The notes under the pieces are model-generated. The model did no database searches. It was not told the DNA's origin and saw only the letters and a program-made list of their open reading frames with translations. Of a stretch of 64,000 bases of DNA, positions 1 to 13,000 are shown piece by piece (the first letter of the stretch is position 1; every line of letters starts with the position of its first letter). The translations under genes and the position numbers were made by a program. This DNA is from Caprimulgus europaeus (taxonomy: Eukaryota; Chordata; Aves; Caprimulgiformes; Caprimulgidae). The stretch covers positions 48,409,037 to 48,473,036 of the forward strand of contig OU015525.1 of assembly GCA_907165065.1 (NCBI GenBank), in the 5' to 3' direction.

Positions 1-1330
1 AATCCTCAAACACTTTATGGAATTAAGTAGAGCAATTAATTTTCTTCATCTAGGAAAGTCTTTCGCTATCTTTTTTTTTTTTTTCCCTTGTCAAGGAATG
101 TCACTTGAGGATGCTTTAACTTTGCTGGTTGTTTGATGTCTTTACTCTGCAGGACCTGGTGGAACCCTCCATCACATGGCCTCCATTACTCTGTATTTCC
201 TGCATAGACAGCTGACCTTTCAATTAATTTGAGACCCTATGGGGACTGCTGAGGTTTTTACAATGATGCTCCAAGCATCTGAATTCCTGATTCAGATTCT
301 TCATTCTCACATCAGATGTTATTCTTTGTAATAAAACACACACAGTTTCCATGAAGTTTATTTCATGATGGACATATTTTTTTCTTCTGACTCCAGACCT
401 TTTTTATCCATTTTCTTAAAATTTTCCTAATTGTTTTGAATTTACCATTAAAACCTCCATATTTGAGACAATTGCCTAAATAATGTTTGTGTTTCTTATA
501 TTCCCTTCCATTTGCTTCTCATTTTCAGTGTCTGAGGGATCAGCAGTTTTTGTGCCAACAATAAGTGAACATCGTGTAAAGGGAGAAAATTCACATTCTG
601 GCAGTTATATATGACATAGCTGGACTCTCAGGTGCTGGAAGGAGCCTGAAAAGTTTGCTTGCCTGTAAACACAAACTTTAGTCAACAATGAAATATCTCA
701 TAGGTTTCAGGGTTAACTGGGAAATGGATAAGCCTAACAACAAAAGATGAAAACCTCAATACTAATTTCTAGTTTTGCAGTCAGAGGGTAGGAAATCTAT
801 ATCATATCCCTAAGCCCTGGAAAGGTCTCCCAAGTGATTTGTCACGTACAAAAAATTGCCTCGTACAGTTTTGGGCTGAATCAGCTCAGAAGATACATCT
901 ACCCAAATATCTGAACATCCCTTTGCCATCGCCAAGGCCAGAAGTACTTTCTCTTCAGAGATTCTCCATTTGCAAAAGATTCAGAGCACAGAGGACTTCA
1001 CAAGTCTGAACTCATTTGTGGGTTTAATGTACCAGTGGAAATATGGGGTCATGCATGGCCAGAGTCAATGGCGAGGCAAGCTGAGGGCAGGCAGAGAAGG
1101 AGATGAGCACTTGATAAATCAAGAAATGGCCTGTGTTGCTCTGGGCTGCTCCCAAGACATCTCCTGTAGTGCCTTGCAAGCAGAGATCTTGACTCCACCT
1201 CCAAGAAAGGATGTGGTAGAAGAACCTAAATAATTTCCAGCTCTCAGAAGGAAATCCTATCACTAAATCAGCTTTCAAATACTGAGTCCTGCAGTTCTAG
1301 GAAATGGTTAAAACTATTTTTACTGTCACA
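1..1330. other. Unique AT-rich sequence, no gene seen
   Basis: No recognisable repeat, RNA gene or convincing exon was seen. The only simple tract is a run of 14 T at 71-84. The open frames on either strand are under 90 codons and resemble no protein I know. Confidence 0.6.
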
Positions 1331-1480
1331 TTTATATATGCTTATATATATATAATTTTAATATTTACATTTACATATATATACATATCATATAAATATT
1401 ATATATCTACACAATTATATAGAGACACACATATATGTGTGTACAAGTAAGTAATATATATGCATATATTACAAATGGTT
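1331..1480. repeat. AT-rich low-complexity tract, imperfect (TA)n
   Basis: About 150 bases made almost entirely of TATATA, ATATTTACAT and CATATATG blocks, with one ACACACATATATGTGTGT palindrome-like stretch near 1424-1442. It is an interrupted TA/CA microsatellite, able in principle to form cruciforms. No regulatory role can be read from it. Confidence 0.75.
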
Positions 1481-3482
1481 AAGCGGTCTTGAAGTGCTCA
1501 GGTTACTCCACAGATTTAATTGTAAACTTTAGTGGGAAAGATTAAAATAGGCACCCTGACTCCCATTCTTCTTTTCTGAGCATAGGTATTTTCTTTCTTA
1601 CAAGTGTTAACATTTCTCCAGCCAACATTAAGTGTTTATTCTGCAAATAAATCTGAAAAGGGCTCTTATGGTTGTTACATGGACAATATTTTCCTTGTGC
1701 TTTGATTTAGCATCTGTAAAGGCTCTCCGTAAGTATCAAATCATTACACCTGCACTGAGTAAATAATACAGCTTTTTTTTTGCTGAAACATGATGGTTAT
1801 CTTTGTACCTTCTTGAAGGCAAACCAGGTCAGGAAGTCCTGATGATCAGCCAGTTTTTTTCCAACCATGGCTGTAGGTCTTACCAGATCCTTTCCTTCAG
1901 AACATCAACTGAACTTAGATGTTTCTTTTTTGTTATATATTTTTCATTTTTGTGTGTGTGTTTATCCTTCTGTCTGCTTGGAGCACCTCTGGTGGTGATA
2001 ATCCATTGACAAAAATAACCATAGGAAAATTTTAAATGTTTTAATAGAGGGTGGTTCCAAAAGTACAATCTTGAACATATACATTTACATTGTGGCTGTG
2101 CCTCTCCTGTCCCTTCTTAATGACAGTAGCAGGGCTGTAAAAACCTGCTCAGTCACAGGAGTGGCTTTGGTTGATGAGACAGAACTCCCTTCCCCTTGCT
2201 TAGTACTGCCAGCTCTCCTGTCTGAAAAGGCTGCAGTGGGTGGCCTGATACTATTGAGATCCCCTAGACCCACAATGTGAGAATCTGAGTTTAGGGTTGA
2301 AAGAGATCATTCATGAGTACTTGGGGACATACAGCAGCTGCTAAGTAGATGGAAGGTTGGGTTTGTCTTGGTTTGGTTTGGTTTGTTTTGTGCCGTCTAT
2401 TTGGTGAAAACAAGACAAGAAGACCAGATCTGCAATAATATTGGGAAAGCTTTACAGTAATTGGTGTGCCAGATCCCAAATACTACCAGTTTCTTGATAG
2501 GACTCAGAATCACAGCAGTCTCTTTTTAAAGTCAGATGAGTTTAAAATTAAAAACATTTTGTTTATCTGTTTTTTTTAAACCTCATGTGATCATCTGTGA
2601 CAAATGTGAGAGCTAGAAATGTCGTGATCTGGGACTCCAGGGTTTAAAGAATACATCTGGGCTGATAATGAAACAACTGATGAGCAGCAATACTGTTACA
2701 CACTTGCATTAGCCCTTTCTTTTAATCAGCGCTGTGGTTCTGTACCAAATGAAGCAGGCAAAGTATCTCCACTGGGAATTACTCTGGGATTAAATGCTGT
2801 CAGGGGATTAGGGTGGTCATTGCTCTCACAGCAACACAGGGGACCTCAAAACACCTCTGGACAGGGCTAGATCTGTTGATACCAGAAGTTCTGGACTGCA
2901 TAATAGAAGGTGGCCTCAGGTAGCTTGGAAGCTATCTCAGACAGTGATTAACATAAATTGCTAGAGATGCTGCAGTAGTGGTAGTGGTGTGCTCTGTGTG
3001 GTGTAACTCTGATAACATAAATTCAAACAGACTATGGGAAAAATGATTGTGTTAAGAATAAAATTTGTTTTAAAAATAGATGGTGAAAGAAAGAGCATGA
3101 AAGTAAGCACTTCAAAAAACATTTCACAGCCAGCAATATCTCACATTAAGTGTGTTGCATTAGGAATTGCACTGTGGCTTAGTACTTTTTCTTCAATTTA
3201 TCATCCTAAGGAGTACCTTAGAACATTCCTTATGTGAATCTCAGTGCTTTTGTCAAAATCCAGTTGCAAACCAATCTCATACGAGAAGATGGAATTTATG
3301 TTGCTATTTAGTAAGGCCAACTTGAAGATCAGCTCACAGTCCCAGAGGCAGCAATAAGTTGTTCTAATCTCTGTTAAGAAATGAGATCTCCTTTTTCTGC
3401 TGGATGTCACCTACTCAAGCAAACTCATGTATAGAAACAAAGCTGTAATGTGCTGCAAGGACAAGTCAATATCCATGACTTA
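1481..3482. other. Unique sequence, no gene seen
   Basis: AT-rich unique DNA. A short imperfect TTTGG tract lies at about 2360-2390 and a short GT run at about 1952-1961. No transposon, exon pair or RNA gene was recognised. Confidence 0.55.
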
Positions 3483-4130
3483 GTAGCCATGAGCCAGCAG
3501 TGTGTCCTTGTGGCCAGGAAGGCCAACAGTATCCTGGTGTGCATTAAAAATAGAATGGCCAGCAGGTTGAGGGATGTTCTCCTCCCCCTCTACTCTGCCC
3601 TGGTGAGGCCACATCTGGAGTACTGTGTCCAGTTCTAGGCTCCCCAGTTCAAGAAAGACAGGGATCTTCTAGAGAGAGTCCGGTAGAGGGCTACTAAGAT
3701 GATGAGGGTCCTGGAGCATCTCCCGTATGAGGAGAGGCTGAGAGAGCTGGGACTCCTCAGCCTGGAGAAGTCTGATGAGGGATCTTATCAATGTCTATAA
3801 ATACCTGAAGTGTGGGGGCCAAATAGATGGGGCTGGGCCCTTTTCAGTAGTACCCTGTGACAGGACAAGGGACAACGGGCAAAAACTGGAACACCAGAAG
3901 TTCCATACATACTTAAGGAAAAATTTCTTTACTTACAGTACTGACAGAGCACTGGAGCAGGCTGCTCAGAGAGGCTGTAAAGTCTCCATCTCTGGAGATG
4001 TTCAAAACCTGCCTGGACACTTTCCTGTGCAACCTGCTGTAGGGAACCTGCTTTGGCGGCGGAGTTGGACTAGATGATCTCCTGAGGTCCCTTCCAACCC
4101 CTACAAATCTGTGATTCTGTGATTCTGTGA
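3483..4130 (+). mobile_element. CR1 LINE fragment, 3' end, frame broken
   Basis: This is the 3' terminal part of a CR1 retrotransposon. It aligns by eye with the end of the young copy at 49181-51672. The shared peptide run is [15 protein letters not shown], then [19 protein letters not shown], then after disruptions [10 protein letters not shown] and LRKNFF. Homology starts around 3483, so the copy is 5'-truncated inside the reverse transcriptase protein's C-terminal domain. A stop (TAG near 3636) replaces the Trp codon after CVQF, and frame changes follow, so nothing can be translated. The 3' end is complete: a short 3' UTR (GGACTAGATGATCTCCTGAGG type) ends in about two and a half ATTCTGTG octamers at 4108-4130. 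It has the same tail type as the young copy but is clearly older. Confidence 0.93.
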
Positions 4131-4288
4131 CTTCACTAGCATGTAGTTAGACATGTTTGCAGAGATCTAGTGGGAGTAGATTTGAGCATCACTGTCCTGT
4201 TCCTTCACTTTGCTCCAGATTACCCATATCCCACAGAACCTGGAAAAGAGCAAGTGAGTGCTCCACAATGGAAAGCACTCTTGACAAG

Positions 4289-4330
4289 AGCAGTCTATGT
4301 TAAGCAGCCTATGCTAAGCAGTCTATGACA
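4289..4330. repeat. Three tandem copies of a 14-bp unit
   Basis: The units are AGCAGTCTATGTTA (4289-4302), AGCAGCCTATGCTA (4303-4316) and AGCAGTCTATGACA (4317-4330). They differ at only a few positions, so this is a local tandem triplication. It sits in unique DNA about 160 bases after a CR1 3' end. No function is evident. Confidence 0.9.
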
Positions 4331-7300
4331 ATCATTCGTACCAAGCTTACAGAATTTGCACTGATATATTTGAAGACTATTTGCATGATCAGTCCTAGGA
4401 GCTTTGCTCAGGAGGTATCAAAGGGCCAACATGCCAGCAATGTCCAATAAATCTTAGACTCTTCTTCAAGACAATGTCTGACCATTCCCACAGTCAGCTG
4501 GATAAAAATATAACATGCAGTGTATGCTAAGAGCATGAAATGCCTATAAGCAGCAAGTGTTATCCAAGTATTTTTAGGGGGTTCCTGGTATAGAACACTA
4601 GTTCCATAATACTTGCAAGTAAATAGTTTCACCTTCTTTATAACACCCAGGCTGACAACAATATACAGGAGCTGTGGCATTTATAGCAATCAGAGATGTG
4701 GTAATAGCCTTGCCAACTAGGAAGAATGTGTTTTACTCCTTGACACAGACGTTTATCACTTTTTATTGCATGCAACTCTGTACCTGCAGGTCCAATTATC
4801 ATTATTAGGAGTTAACCATAGTATGATAACATGGAGGTCAGGGCTTTGCTGTGCTAGAAAGTGTGAAGGTATAACAAAGTATGATCTCTGTCCCGGAATC
4901 CTGGCATTCAAACTAGAGGGCCATTGGCTTAGAAAGCTGGTAAAACAAACAGCCCTAAGGAGCAGAGGGAACATGAAACAGTGCAGAGGCAGCCAGGAAA
5001 ACAAGGATCACATCAAACCAAGCGTGAGCTGCAGGAGGAGATTCTCTTCCAGTTTCTGAAATGCCTCAACTGATACAAGAAATCCTTCAACAGATTGAAC
5101 TTTTACTGTAAGTTCAATGTATATGTTATGGACACACATGAGAATTTGGTATGTTTCCAGACTTTTTAAAAAAGGAAAGGGAATGACACAGATCATGTTA
5201 GGGCTTTTGGTTGCAAAAAACATTATCCTTTATCATTGTGCTAAGTACCATTTGAATAGGAAAGTAATTAATCCTTAATCTCTTACCAGTACAGTTATCG
5301 AAGTTACTAAGTAGGAAAAAAATGCTGAGTACATCCAAGGTACATCTGTCAGAGACAGATTGTTTCCCACAGTTCATGTATTAATACTTTTCCGCTCCAC
5401 CTGCAAAAGGACTTTGCTATTCTTGCTCTGAAAGTCAGGAGTAAATTTGTAGTAGCCTCTGCTTATTTCTTTTTTTGCTATATCCTGCTTCTATTGAGCT
5501 ACGTAGTTTCTCTCTATTCAGTAAGTTTAAGGCTTTCAAATATTGGGGGGTTTTGTTAATATGATTTTAACCAAAGTACACCTGCTGTTCTTGATTTACA
5601 CATTGATGCCTTCAGCTCATTGATCATTTCTCTTGGTTTTGTCCGTACTTCTGATACTGATATTGTCAGAATCTTTTTAACAATATAAGGCCTGTGACTC
5701 ATTGCAAAAATGATGCTGACATGGCTCCTGTGATATACTCAGAGAGATCTACATCTCTTCATCCCAAGATAGAACATCTTTACATCTACCTGCTTTCTTC
5801 TGCTCACTTATTAAAGTACAAACTCTCCAAAGCAGTGCTCTGTGTTCCCTGAATGTAATACACTAAACCCGAGAAATTACAGATTCATCAAAAATGGGTT
5901 CAGAAATACTAACCTGAAGTGCAACACTTCTGCAAGCTTGGAAACTTTCACTTAAAAGCAATCCAAAGAAAGAGTGCAAGGGTGAGAGGCAGGGTGGGGA
6001 GGGAGGAATCAACAGAAGAAGAAACGTTTGAGAAACTTAATAAAAAACCTCTTGCACATTCTTCAGCACACACTGTACACTCTCAGAGGGGAAGCAACTG
6101 GCACTTCTCATTGCTGGGAGAGATTTGCTGGCCTGTGTTGAAGCTACAGCTGCAGTGTGCCCTCTTATGGCAACACCAATTGCTTTCTCTCTCAGCTTTG
6201 CACAATGGTATTGCAAAGGAAGGTAGGGGTTGCTTTAATTTTTTTGTTATCTTTTTATTTTCCCTGAAAAAGATACATGGGAAGAATGTATTAACTCTGT
6301 ATGCTGTGATGTGTTTAGAAAACAGGCTTGAAGCTTCATGTCCAGAGCTTCAAGTGGTGTCCCATCTACCAAAGAAGACAAAACAGTGAACAAAGCTAGG
6401 AGAGAGAATAAATGTCATCATGTTTAGCATTTGCTGATGACATGGATGTCGTTCATGCTAAGGCATATGCAAAGTGAAAGAGGATTGTTGGTTAAAGGCA
6501 TTGCATTTAACAGGTAAGATGAAGTTAGTTGACTGAATGTTTCTACGCTGGCTCCATTGCAAGCCAGATTCTGCACATGTTCCCCTGTATTGCTACAGCA
6601 TTTTGAGTAAAAGGATGACTAAAGTATTGTCATTATTTTGTAAATATTCTATAATTAGACCTGTTTTGAAGACTGTGTTCCTCTTCCTCTACTTCTGGTA
6701 CCTTGTTCTCCTCTGATGTATTGCCCTTATTTTCAAACCTCTTCCCTCCACCACCTTGGAGCCCCTCATTCTAGTGCAGCACTCCCACAGCTCCCATGCA
6801 TTCCCAGAAGAATTTTCATCCTCTTCTCACTGAGGATACTCCCAGTGTCATGGCATTTTCCAACCCACAAAATCTTAGTTGGAGTACTCTGGAACTCATA
6901 CAGCTTGTCCTTTCACATCTTTTGTAATCAGAACAGCCACATCATTCTTGCTTCTTTGATATTGCCCCTCTCTTCATTGAATGTTTAAAAGCACATGGAA
7001 ATCCCTGAGATCTCAAAGCAAGAGTTGTGACTGTGGCATTAATGAGTTTTACCATAGTGGCTTGGCACTGTCAAATTAAAAAGGCATGGGGTAAACTAAT
7101 TTTCCTTAATTTCCTGGTCAACCTAGGAGATCCAATACATTCTGACCACTTCAGGTTCCCAGTTCCAAAACTAATCTAACCTCTTGTGCGTGAGGAAAAT
7201 AAATGCATTCCTCTACCAGGCTCCTGGCTTCTCTATCAGAATAAAACCTGGCACCACATGGCACTACGTGCGAGTCCTTGCAGATGACACTGCATGCTCC

Positions 7301-7473
7301 AAGCACAAACTACTCCTGGGATGACCTGTCATCCTGGGGTGCAGGTTCCTAATGGTGCCCAGGAGCCAGGCACGCACACCCTGATATTTCTGACTGCAAT
7401 GTATTTGTGTTTCTACTTTCCCTCTGGCTCATTGCCTTTTATATTTACTTCACCATGCCCATTCACCTTAACA

Positions 7474-7509
7474 TAAAAAACAAACAAATAAACAAACAAA
7501 CAAGAAAAC
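7474..7509. repeat. Short A-rich (AAAC)n/(AAAT)n tract
   Basis: A run of A followed by CAAACAAATAAACAAACAAA-type tetramers. It is an interrupted tetranucleotide microsatellite. No element was recognised directly upstream whose poly-A tail it might be. Confidence 0.8.
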
Positions 7510-9917
7510 AATTGAAATGTTTTTTTCTGTCAATCAGATAGCTTCTGCTGCATCTCATTCTGCTGCAGTTCATCTTCCTAAAATCTGTCCTTCATCATGC
7601 TAATATAATAATCAGGTAGTTCTAATACCTCTGATTATTGATGCTAAGACCAATGATATCAATCTTTAGAAACTAGAAACCATCCTGCAGCCTCACTTTG
7701 AATTTCAACTGTACCAAAACCCACTAGAATGGTGCTAAAGATCTGTGATAAAGTGATCCAAAATGTTACAATTCTGTCAGCACAGCTGTACCACTTCTTC
7801 CCAGCCCTTGGAAACACAGTTCAATCACCTTTAAATGTTCCTTTTGTAATTTCTGTTTGAGGATGTGACAGAATTTTGTAATTAAGTCAGCTTCTGTCAC
7901 AAAGTTACAGGTTTCTGTGTCATAAGAAATGCTTTTTCTGGTAAATAGGGAGCAAGGATGTTAGGATCTGATCCTTCTTATTAACTTGCAGAGAAGCAGT
8001 TGAGAGTTCCATTGTTTAGCATCATTCCCCCTGATGTGTGCTTGTTTGTTCTTCAAGCCTCACATTTATTTTACTGTTTACAGTAAGGTTTGTGCTGTGG
8101 AAGAGACAGCTGATGGGGAAGCTCTAGGAGAAACAAAAAGGTTTCTGTGCTTTTGAGCTATTCGTTTACATACCCCCATCTTAACACACAGCAAACACAT
8201 GCTTAATTTAATTAGTAGCACAGACCAGGAAAGGATCTTGTGGACTACAGAGCCCAGTCCTTTACTGTCTCCAGTAACCATAAAACATTTTTTACCCAAC
8301 ACATCAGCCTTTCTTAACATTATGGTAAGAGCTTTTTTATAGCTGCTCTAATTGGAACGTTGCTCTAGAGCTTATAGCTCTCGCGGCAGGAAAACTTCTC
8401 TTAATTTCCAGCCTGAATTTATTCACAGCTAGCTTACACTCACCTCTTCTCTACCAACAGATCTTGGTTTACAATACCTCTTCTTCCTTCTGCTTCATCA
8501 CACCCTCACCATCCTTCTTCATCCTTGGGTCCTCCTCTCATTTGCCTTCTTCCACACCTCACCCATACGCCTGCTGCTTGTGGGGGCCACCCTTCATGAA
8601 CAAAGCAGAGACCTTCACCTCTCTCCTTCCCTGGGATCGGACCTGTGTGACAACCATTGATGCCCCCAGTGATGAAAGGAAGGGACTGTGTCTCAGCCAG
8701 AAAGCTCATCTCCCAGCTCTCACCTCTGCTGCCAGCAGCTCTCAGTGAGCATTTATTAGTTTTCCTAGCTGCATTTGCCTGCCTTCATTCTTCCTTTCTT
8801 GTTTAAGCACACATAGAAAATGAAGGTGTGAACATTCTTACTTGAGTCATTACCTTAAGGCTTCTGGTTTTCTTCCTTAGCTTCCCCTCCAGCGTTCCCC
8901 AAAATAAAAGAATGAATTCTAAAAGGATAAAAATAATATAAACCTGTGCAAGAAACAGGAAAAATTCTCAACCAAATGAGTGCCAATAGCTGCCAATTCT
9001 AGTCTCTTGATTTTTGCTTTCAAGGCTGGAAACTCTCCATATATCTGCGGGGATATAAAAGAGCTGATACTGGATAACACTCAAATTAATATGTTCTATG
9101 AGAATTGAAGTACATTTTACAGAATATGCATGTATAGTCTACTGAAGGACTATACCCAAAATTGAAACTGAGCACCTATCTCTTCTTAACAAAATAAAGG
9201 AGAAAACTATCCTTTGTAATTCTCACTAATTTAACCAGAAGAAAGCAGAGGAAATTTAGGGCCAAAAGGCATTTGAAAATACACCGGGATGGGCAGTACA
9301 CACTGCAGATACTTGGGCATTGCAGTTGTGCTGGAGCACTGCATTGACTCCACTTCCTCAACCATTCTCAACACTGACAAGTTCCCAGGAAGCTCTTTCT
9401 TTGGGTCAATATTCACAGAGCATTCTGCTCTCTATAAAACATCACAGTTCCTCAGAGTCCTGGCCCAGAGACAGTATGTCTCCTGTAATCAAACTTGTGT
9501 GGTGTTACATACAGTGCCTCACAAACTTCACTGAGTTTTGCAAATTAATCATTACCTAATTTTTAACTTTTACTAGAAGCAGCCTCTGTGCTTTCACTAC
9601 CAATGAAGGCTGGAGCATGCCTCTCTATGTGTGTTCCACTCATTTATGCTTGTTTCGAGCAAGGACCTGCTTTTCCTCAAAGATATTTTGCTGTGAAAAT
9701 CATATTATAATGGATCTGTGCTCATTCATGATGCTGATTACAATAATTTATCTAAAGATGCCTACAAATTTCCTTTCTTTCAACAAAATATATGGCTTTG
9801 GGTACACTTAGAAAGCAAAATGACATCTGCAGTGACATGTCAATAAAAAATGGAGATCCAAAAGTTTATTTCAGTAGAGGAAAGTATTTCTTAAGTTTGT
9901 AGAGAAGATAAAGGAGA

Positions 9918-10092
9918 GGAAGGAAGGAAGGAAGGAAGGAAGGAAGGAAGGAAGGAAGGAAGGAAGGAAGGAAGGAAGGAAGGAAGGAAGGAAGGAAGGA
10001 AGGAAGGAAGGAAGGAAGGAAGGAAGGAAGGAAGGAAGGAAGGAAGGAAGGAAGGAAGGAAGGAAGGAAGGAAGGAAGGAAGGAAGGAAGGA
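9918..10092. repeat. Pure (GGAA)n microsatellite, about 43 units
   Basis: About 175 bases of uninterrupted GGAA tetramers (TTCC on the other strand), flanked by GATAAAGGA on the left and GATACTGTCC on the right. The purity over this length indicates a recently expanded and probably length-variable locus. The assembly length may be unreliable. On the minus strand it is read as a Pro-Ser-Phe-Leu repeat in a 94-codon open frame, which is an artefact. GGAA is the core site bound by ETS-family factors, but nothing here shows use as an enhancer. Confidence 0.97.
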
Positions 10093-13000
10093 TACTGTCC
10101 TTCAGAAGTATTTTAAACTGTATTTGAAATTTTCTAAATTGGTTCAACATGAAGATTTCTCAGGTAAGAGCAAAATACCCTGCTATAATGGACAGATAAA
10201 TATGATTATGCCCAAAATACAAAGCTGTAGAATGTATAGTAACTGGTTTTATTAAAGTAGGAGGGGTTCAGGCAAGAGTGGGTCACTATATTTAAGTTCT
10301 AGAGCTATCACTCTAAGCAAGTTCCTCAGTTTCCATCACCAATCAGAAATGATATCATAATCTATGAGCCATCACAGTAGCTGCTTGTAAGATATTTAAA
10401 GCACCTTACCTGCATTGGTTCAGCAGTTAAAAGCAAGAATAAACCAAAATTTTAAGAAAGTGTGTGGGATAGATTTTCTGTGGGTAAATAAGGGGATGTA
10501 GGGGCTCCACAGCATCCCATTAGCATTTCTTGGTGCAATTGTCTCCTTTTATGAGGGAGAGGTGAGGCCACACGCAGTCCCTCTGCCTCTGCTCCACCTC
10601 TGTCTTGGCTGCCCTGATGGAGGGATACAGCAACAAGTTTTAAATGAGCTGACTCAGGTGATGAGGACAGTCTAACAGCAGCACTGTTGGGAATTTACCC
10701 CACTGCAAACAGCTGATCCTGGTGCCTGAGCAAAGTTATTTAAAGCTTGCTCATGTATCTTTACATGACACTTTCAAGTGCAGCATAGCCACAGTGTTTG
10801 CTTCAGGTATGCGAAGGGGTGGATTAGGCAGGTGGTGCAGTACAGGTGATGCCTGGCAGCGCACCCCTCAGCTAGCTGGGCATGAGGGTGTGTGGGTCAT
10901 GCCATAGATTTGCCCTCCTTTGAATGCAGTCCTGGGAGAGGAAAGTCATCCTCCCTCTGTTTTCTGATGTGACCAAGTGTGCCTTTCTTGGTAGCTTTGA
11001 GCCACAAACCCCCACAGGGGAGTGCTGGTGGACACTGGGGGTTTTCTCGCCAGAGGCACAAACTTTGGAGCAGGCTCTACAGAACACGAATGCAGTGGAG
11101 TTACAACTATGGGTACTTTCCAGTGGTAGAAAGGGAATGGACAGGTATCTTATGGGTACAACAGTACAAGTTATTCCACAGAGGACAGAACAGAGTGTGC
11201 AGGATTTCAATGCTCCTGTGGCCATGCTTCTATTGGCTCTGAATCCCCATTTTAATTGCTTGTGACACCATGAGGCAAATGTTGAAAATAAACTATATGA
11301 ATTGAATACTATTAGTTAAAAAGGGCTACACAAAGGAAAGCTGGAAGCCTAGGCTTGAAAGGACTCGGTGTACATGTCACCACTCTTCCCACCACTCTGA
11401 GATCATGAGAAAGCTTCACCTGACAATCATGTAGTAAGGCGCATGAGAGGCGCAGAGGCAGGTGGAGTTTAATGGGGTGTGAGCCCCATGAGGTGACCTG
11501 TGTGAAGTGGTTCTGCACCCACTCCTCTGCTGGCAGAGTGACCCCTCTCCTGGCCTTCTCCCTGTAGCCTGGTTAAGTGCCTTATTCCCCTTTTCCTGCC
11601 ATCCGGAATTATTGTCTGTGCCATCCTTTTGCTTTCTCACAGGGGAGAAAGACGACCAGGAAACACATTTAAAAATCATCTGTGGCACACAGAAGGTGAA
11701 GAGAGAAAGTTGTTGGTACATTTCAGCAAGCCTCGTTAAAAACATCTCTAGGCACTACAAAGTGCATGTTATCAATATGCATATGTGATGTCTCTGAGGC
11801 AAAGTTGCCTTTAAGGTACATATTCAGCAGGACAACATTTTCCCATGTGAGGCAAGGAACAACAGTGAATCATATGTGTGGGAGGGAAAGGCCTTCTGGC
11901 TATGTACAGTATTTATTCCCTTTTGTGTCTTGTTTCCCTCCTTTCTCTCTTTTATTAATGGCTTTTGCAATTACTGGTAACAGGGTATTGCTAGCTGGCA
12001 GAAAGCAGTGACTTCTGCAGTCAATTGTTTGCAGGAAGCTGGATGTATAGGGGAAGGAAAGGATGCTCGTGTGCTGGCTTTGCTCACCCCTCTGGCCCCC
12101 GAGCAAGAGCCAGCCAACACACCATTTGTGTTCAGCATTTGCCTCCTCCACTGAACGTCACATTACTTGACCTCAAAAAATACACATACAGATGTAGAAA
12201 TACAGAAGGTGAGGCCTGCAATGCACACATTAAAAATTCCCACTGAAAATGTCAGCAGGGGGCCCAGATAAGCTGATGCAGATTTAGAGGGAATCTGAAG
12301 GAAAAGTGTGGCACCCTGCTCCACCTGCAACCATACAGGCTATATAGGGTATAGCACTTGGGGGTTTATTTCTCACCTTATTAAAGAGGATTTCTACCCC
12401 AGGAGCATTCACACTGGAGAGCATTGCAAACAGCAGGCAGATGCATCAGCATGGATGACAAATGCTGTGATATCTTGGGATGATAACTGAGTTCCTGGAG
12501 AGCTGATGGAATGCCACTGGAGTTCAGCATCTCCCTAAGTGCCAATCAATTACTGTCAATGGATGTGAACAGTGATATGTAGTCAGTGGACAGCAGATTG
12601 GCCGTGGTTTTGGCAATATATTGCAGATGAGAAAGATGGGGTACCCAGGAGGGTGTAGCTGTGATGGAAGAACATCCATGTCCCAGTAGTGAGTATGTTC
12701 TGGCAGTGGGGAAGTTACCCAGGAACCATACCTCTAACAGGTCTGAGGGCTGGTAATGTGCTTCCTAGGGAGCAGGGCAGAGGTAAAGGGCAGGCCAGTT
12801 CAGAAAAAATGGCAGTTACATTGCTTTCAACAGAATTATGTCATCCAAGAGCAGCAAGGTCCAGTACCAATGTGCATTGATGGCGAGCCTGTGCATCTGT
12901 GATTGTGTAAGCCCTGTAAACATGTATAATGCTGGGAGAGAAGTAGTGGAGAGCTACAGCTTCCTTGTGGTTCCCTCTTCTCATCGCCTTTCCTCCCTAG

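Larger units (their letters stand above)
4131..9917. other. Long unique stretch, no gene seen
   Basis: Nearly 5.8 kb without a recognisable transposon or gene. Small features are a triplicated 14-bp unit at 4289-4330 and an AAAC/AAAT tract at about 7474-7509. The longest open frame (156 codons, 5919-6389) has no recognisable domain and no composition shift. Confidence 0.55.

Noticed and set aside
1924-2068. Possible transmembrane-like peptides in short frames (for example 1803-2009)
   Set aside because: T-rich DNA produces Phe/Leu-rich peptides by chance. There is no gene structure around them.
9866-10150. Minus-strand open frame with a long Pro-Ser-Phe-Leu repeat
   Set aside because: It is only the translation of the (GGAA)n microsatellite. 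A tetramer array gives a four-residue repeat in any open frame.
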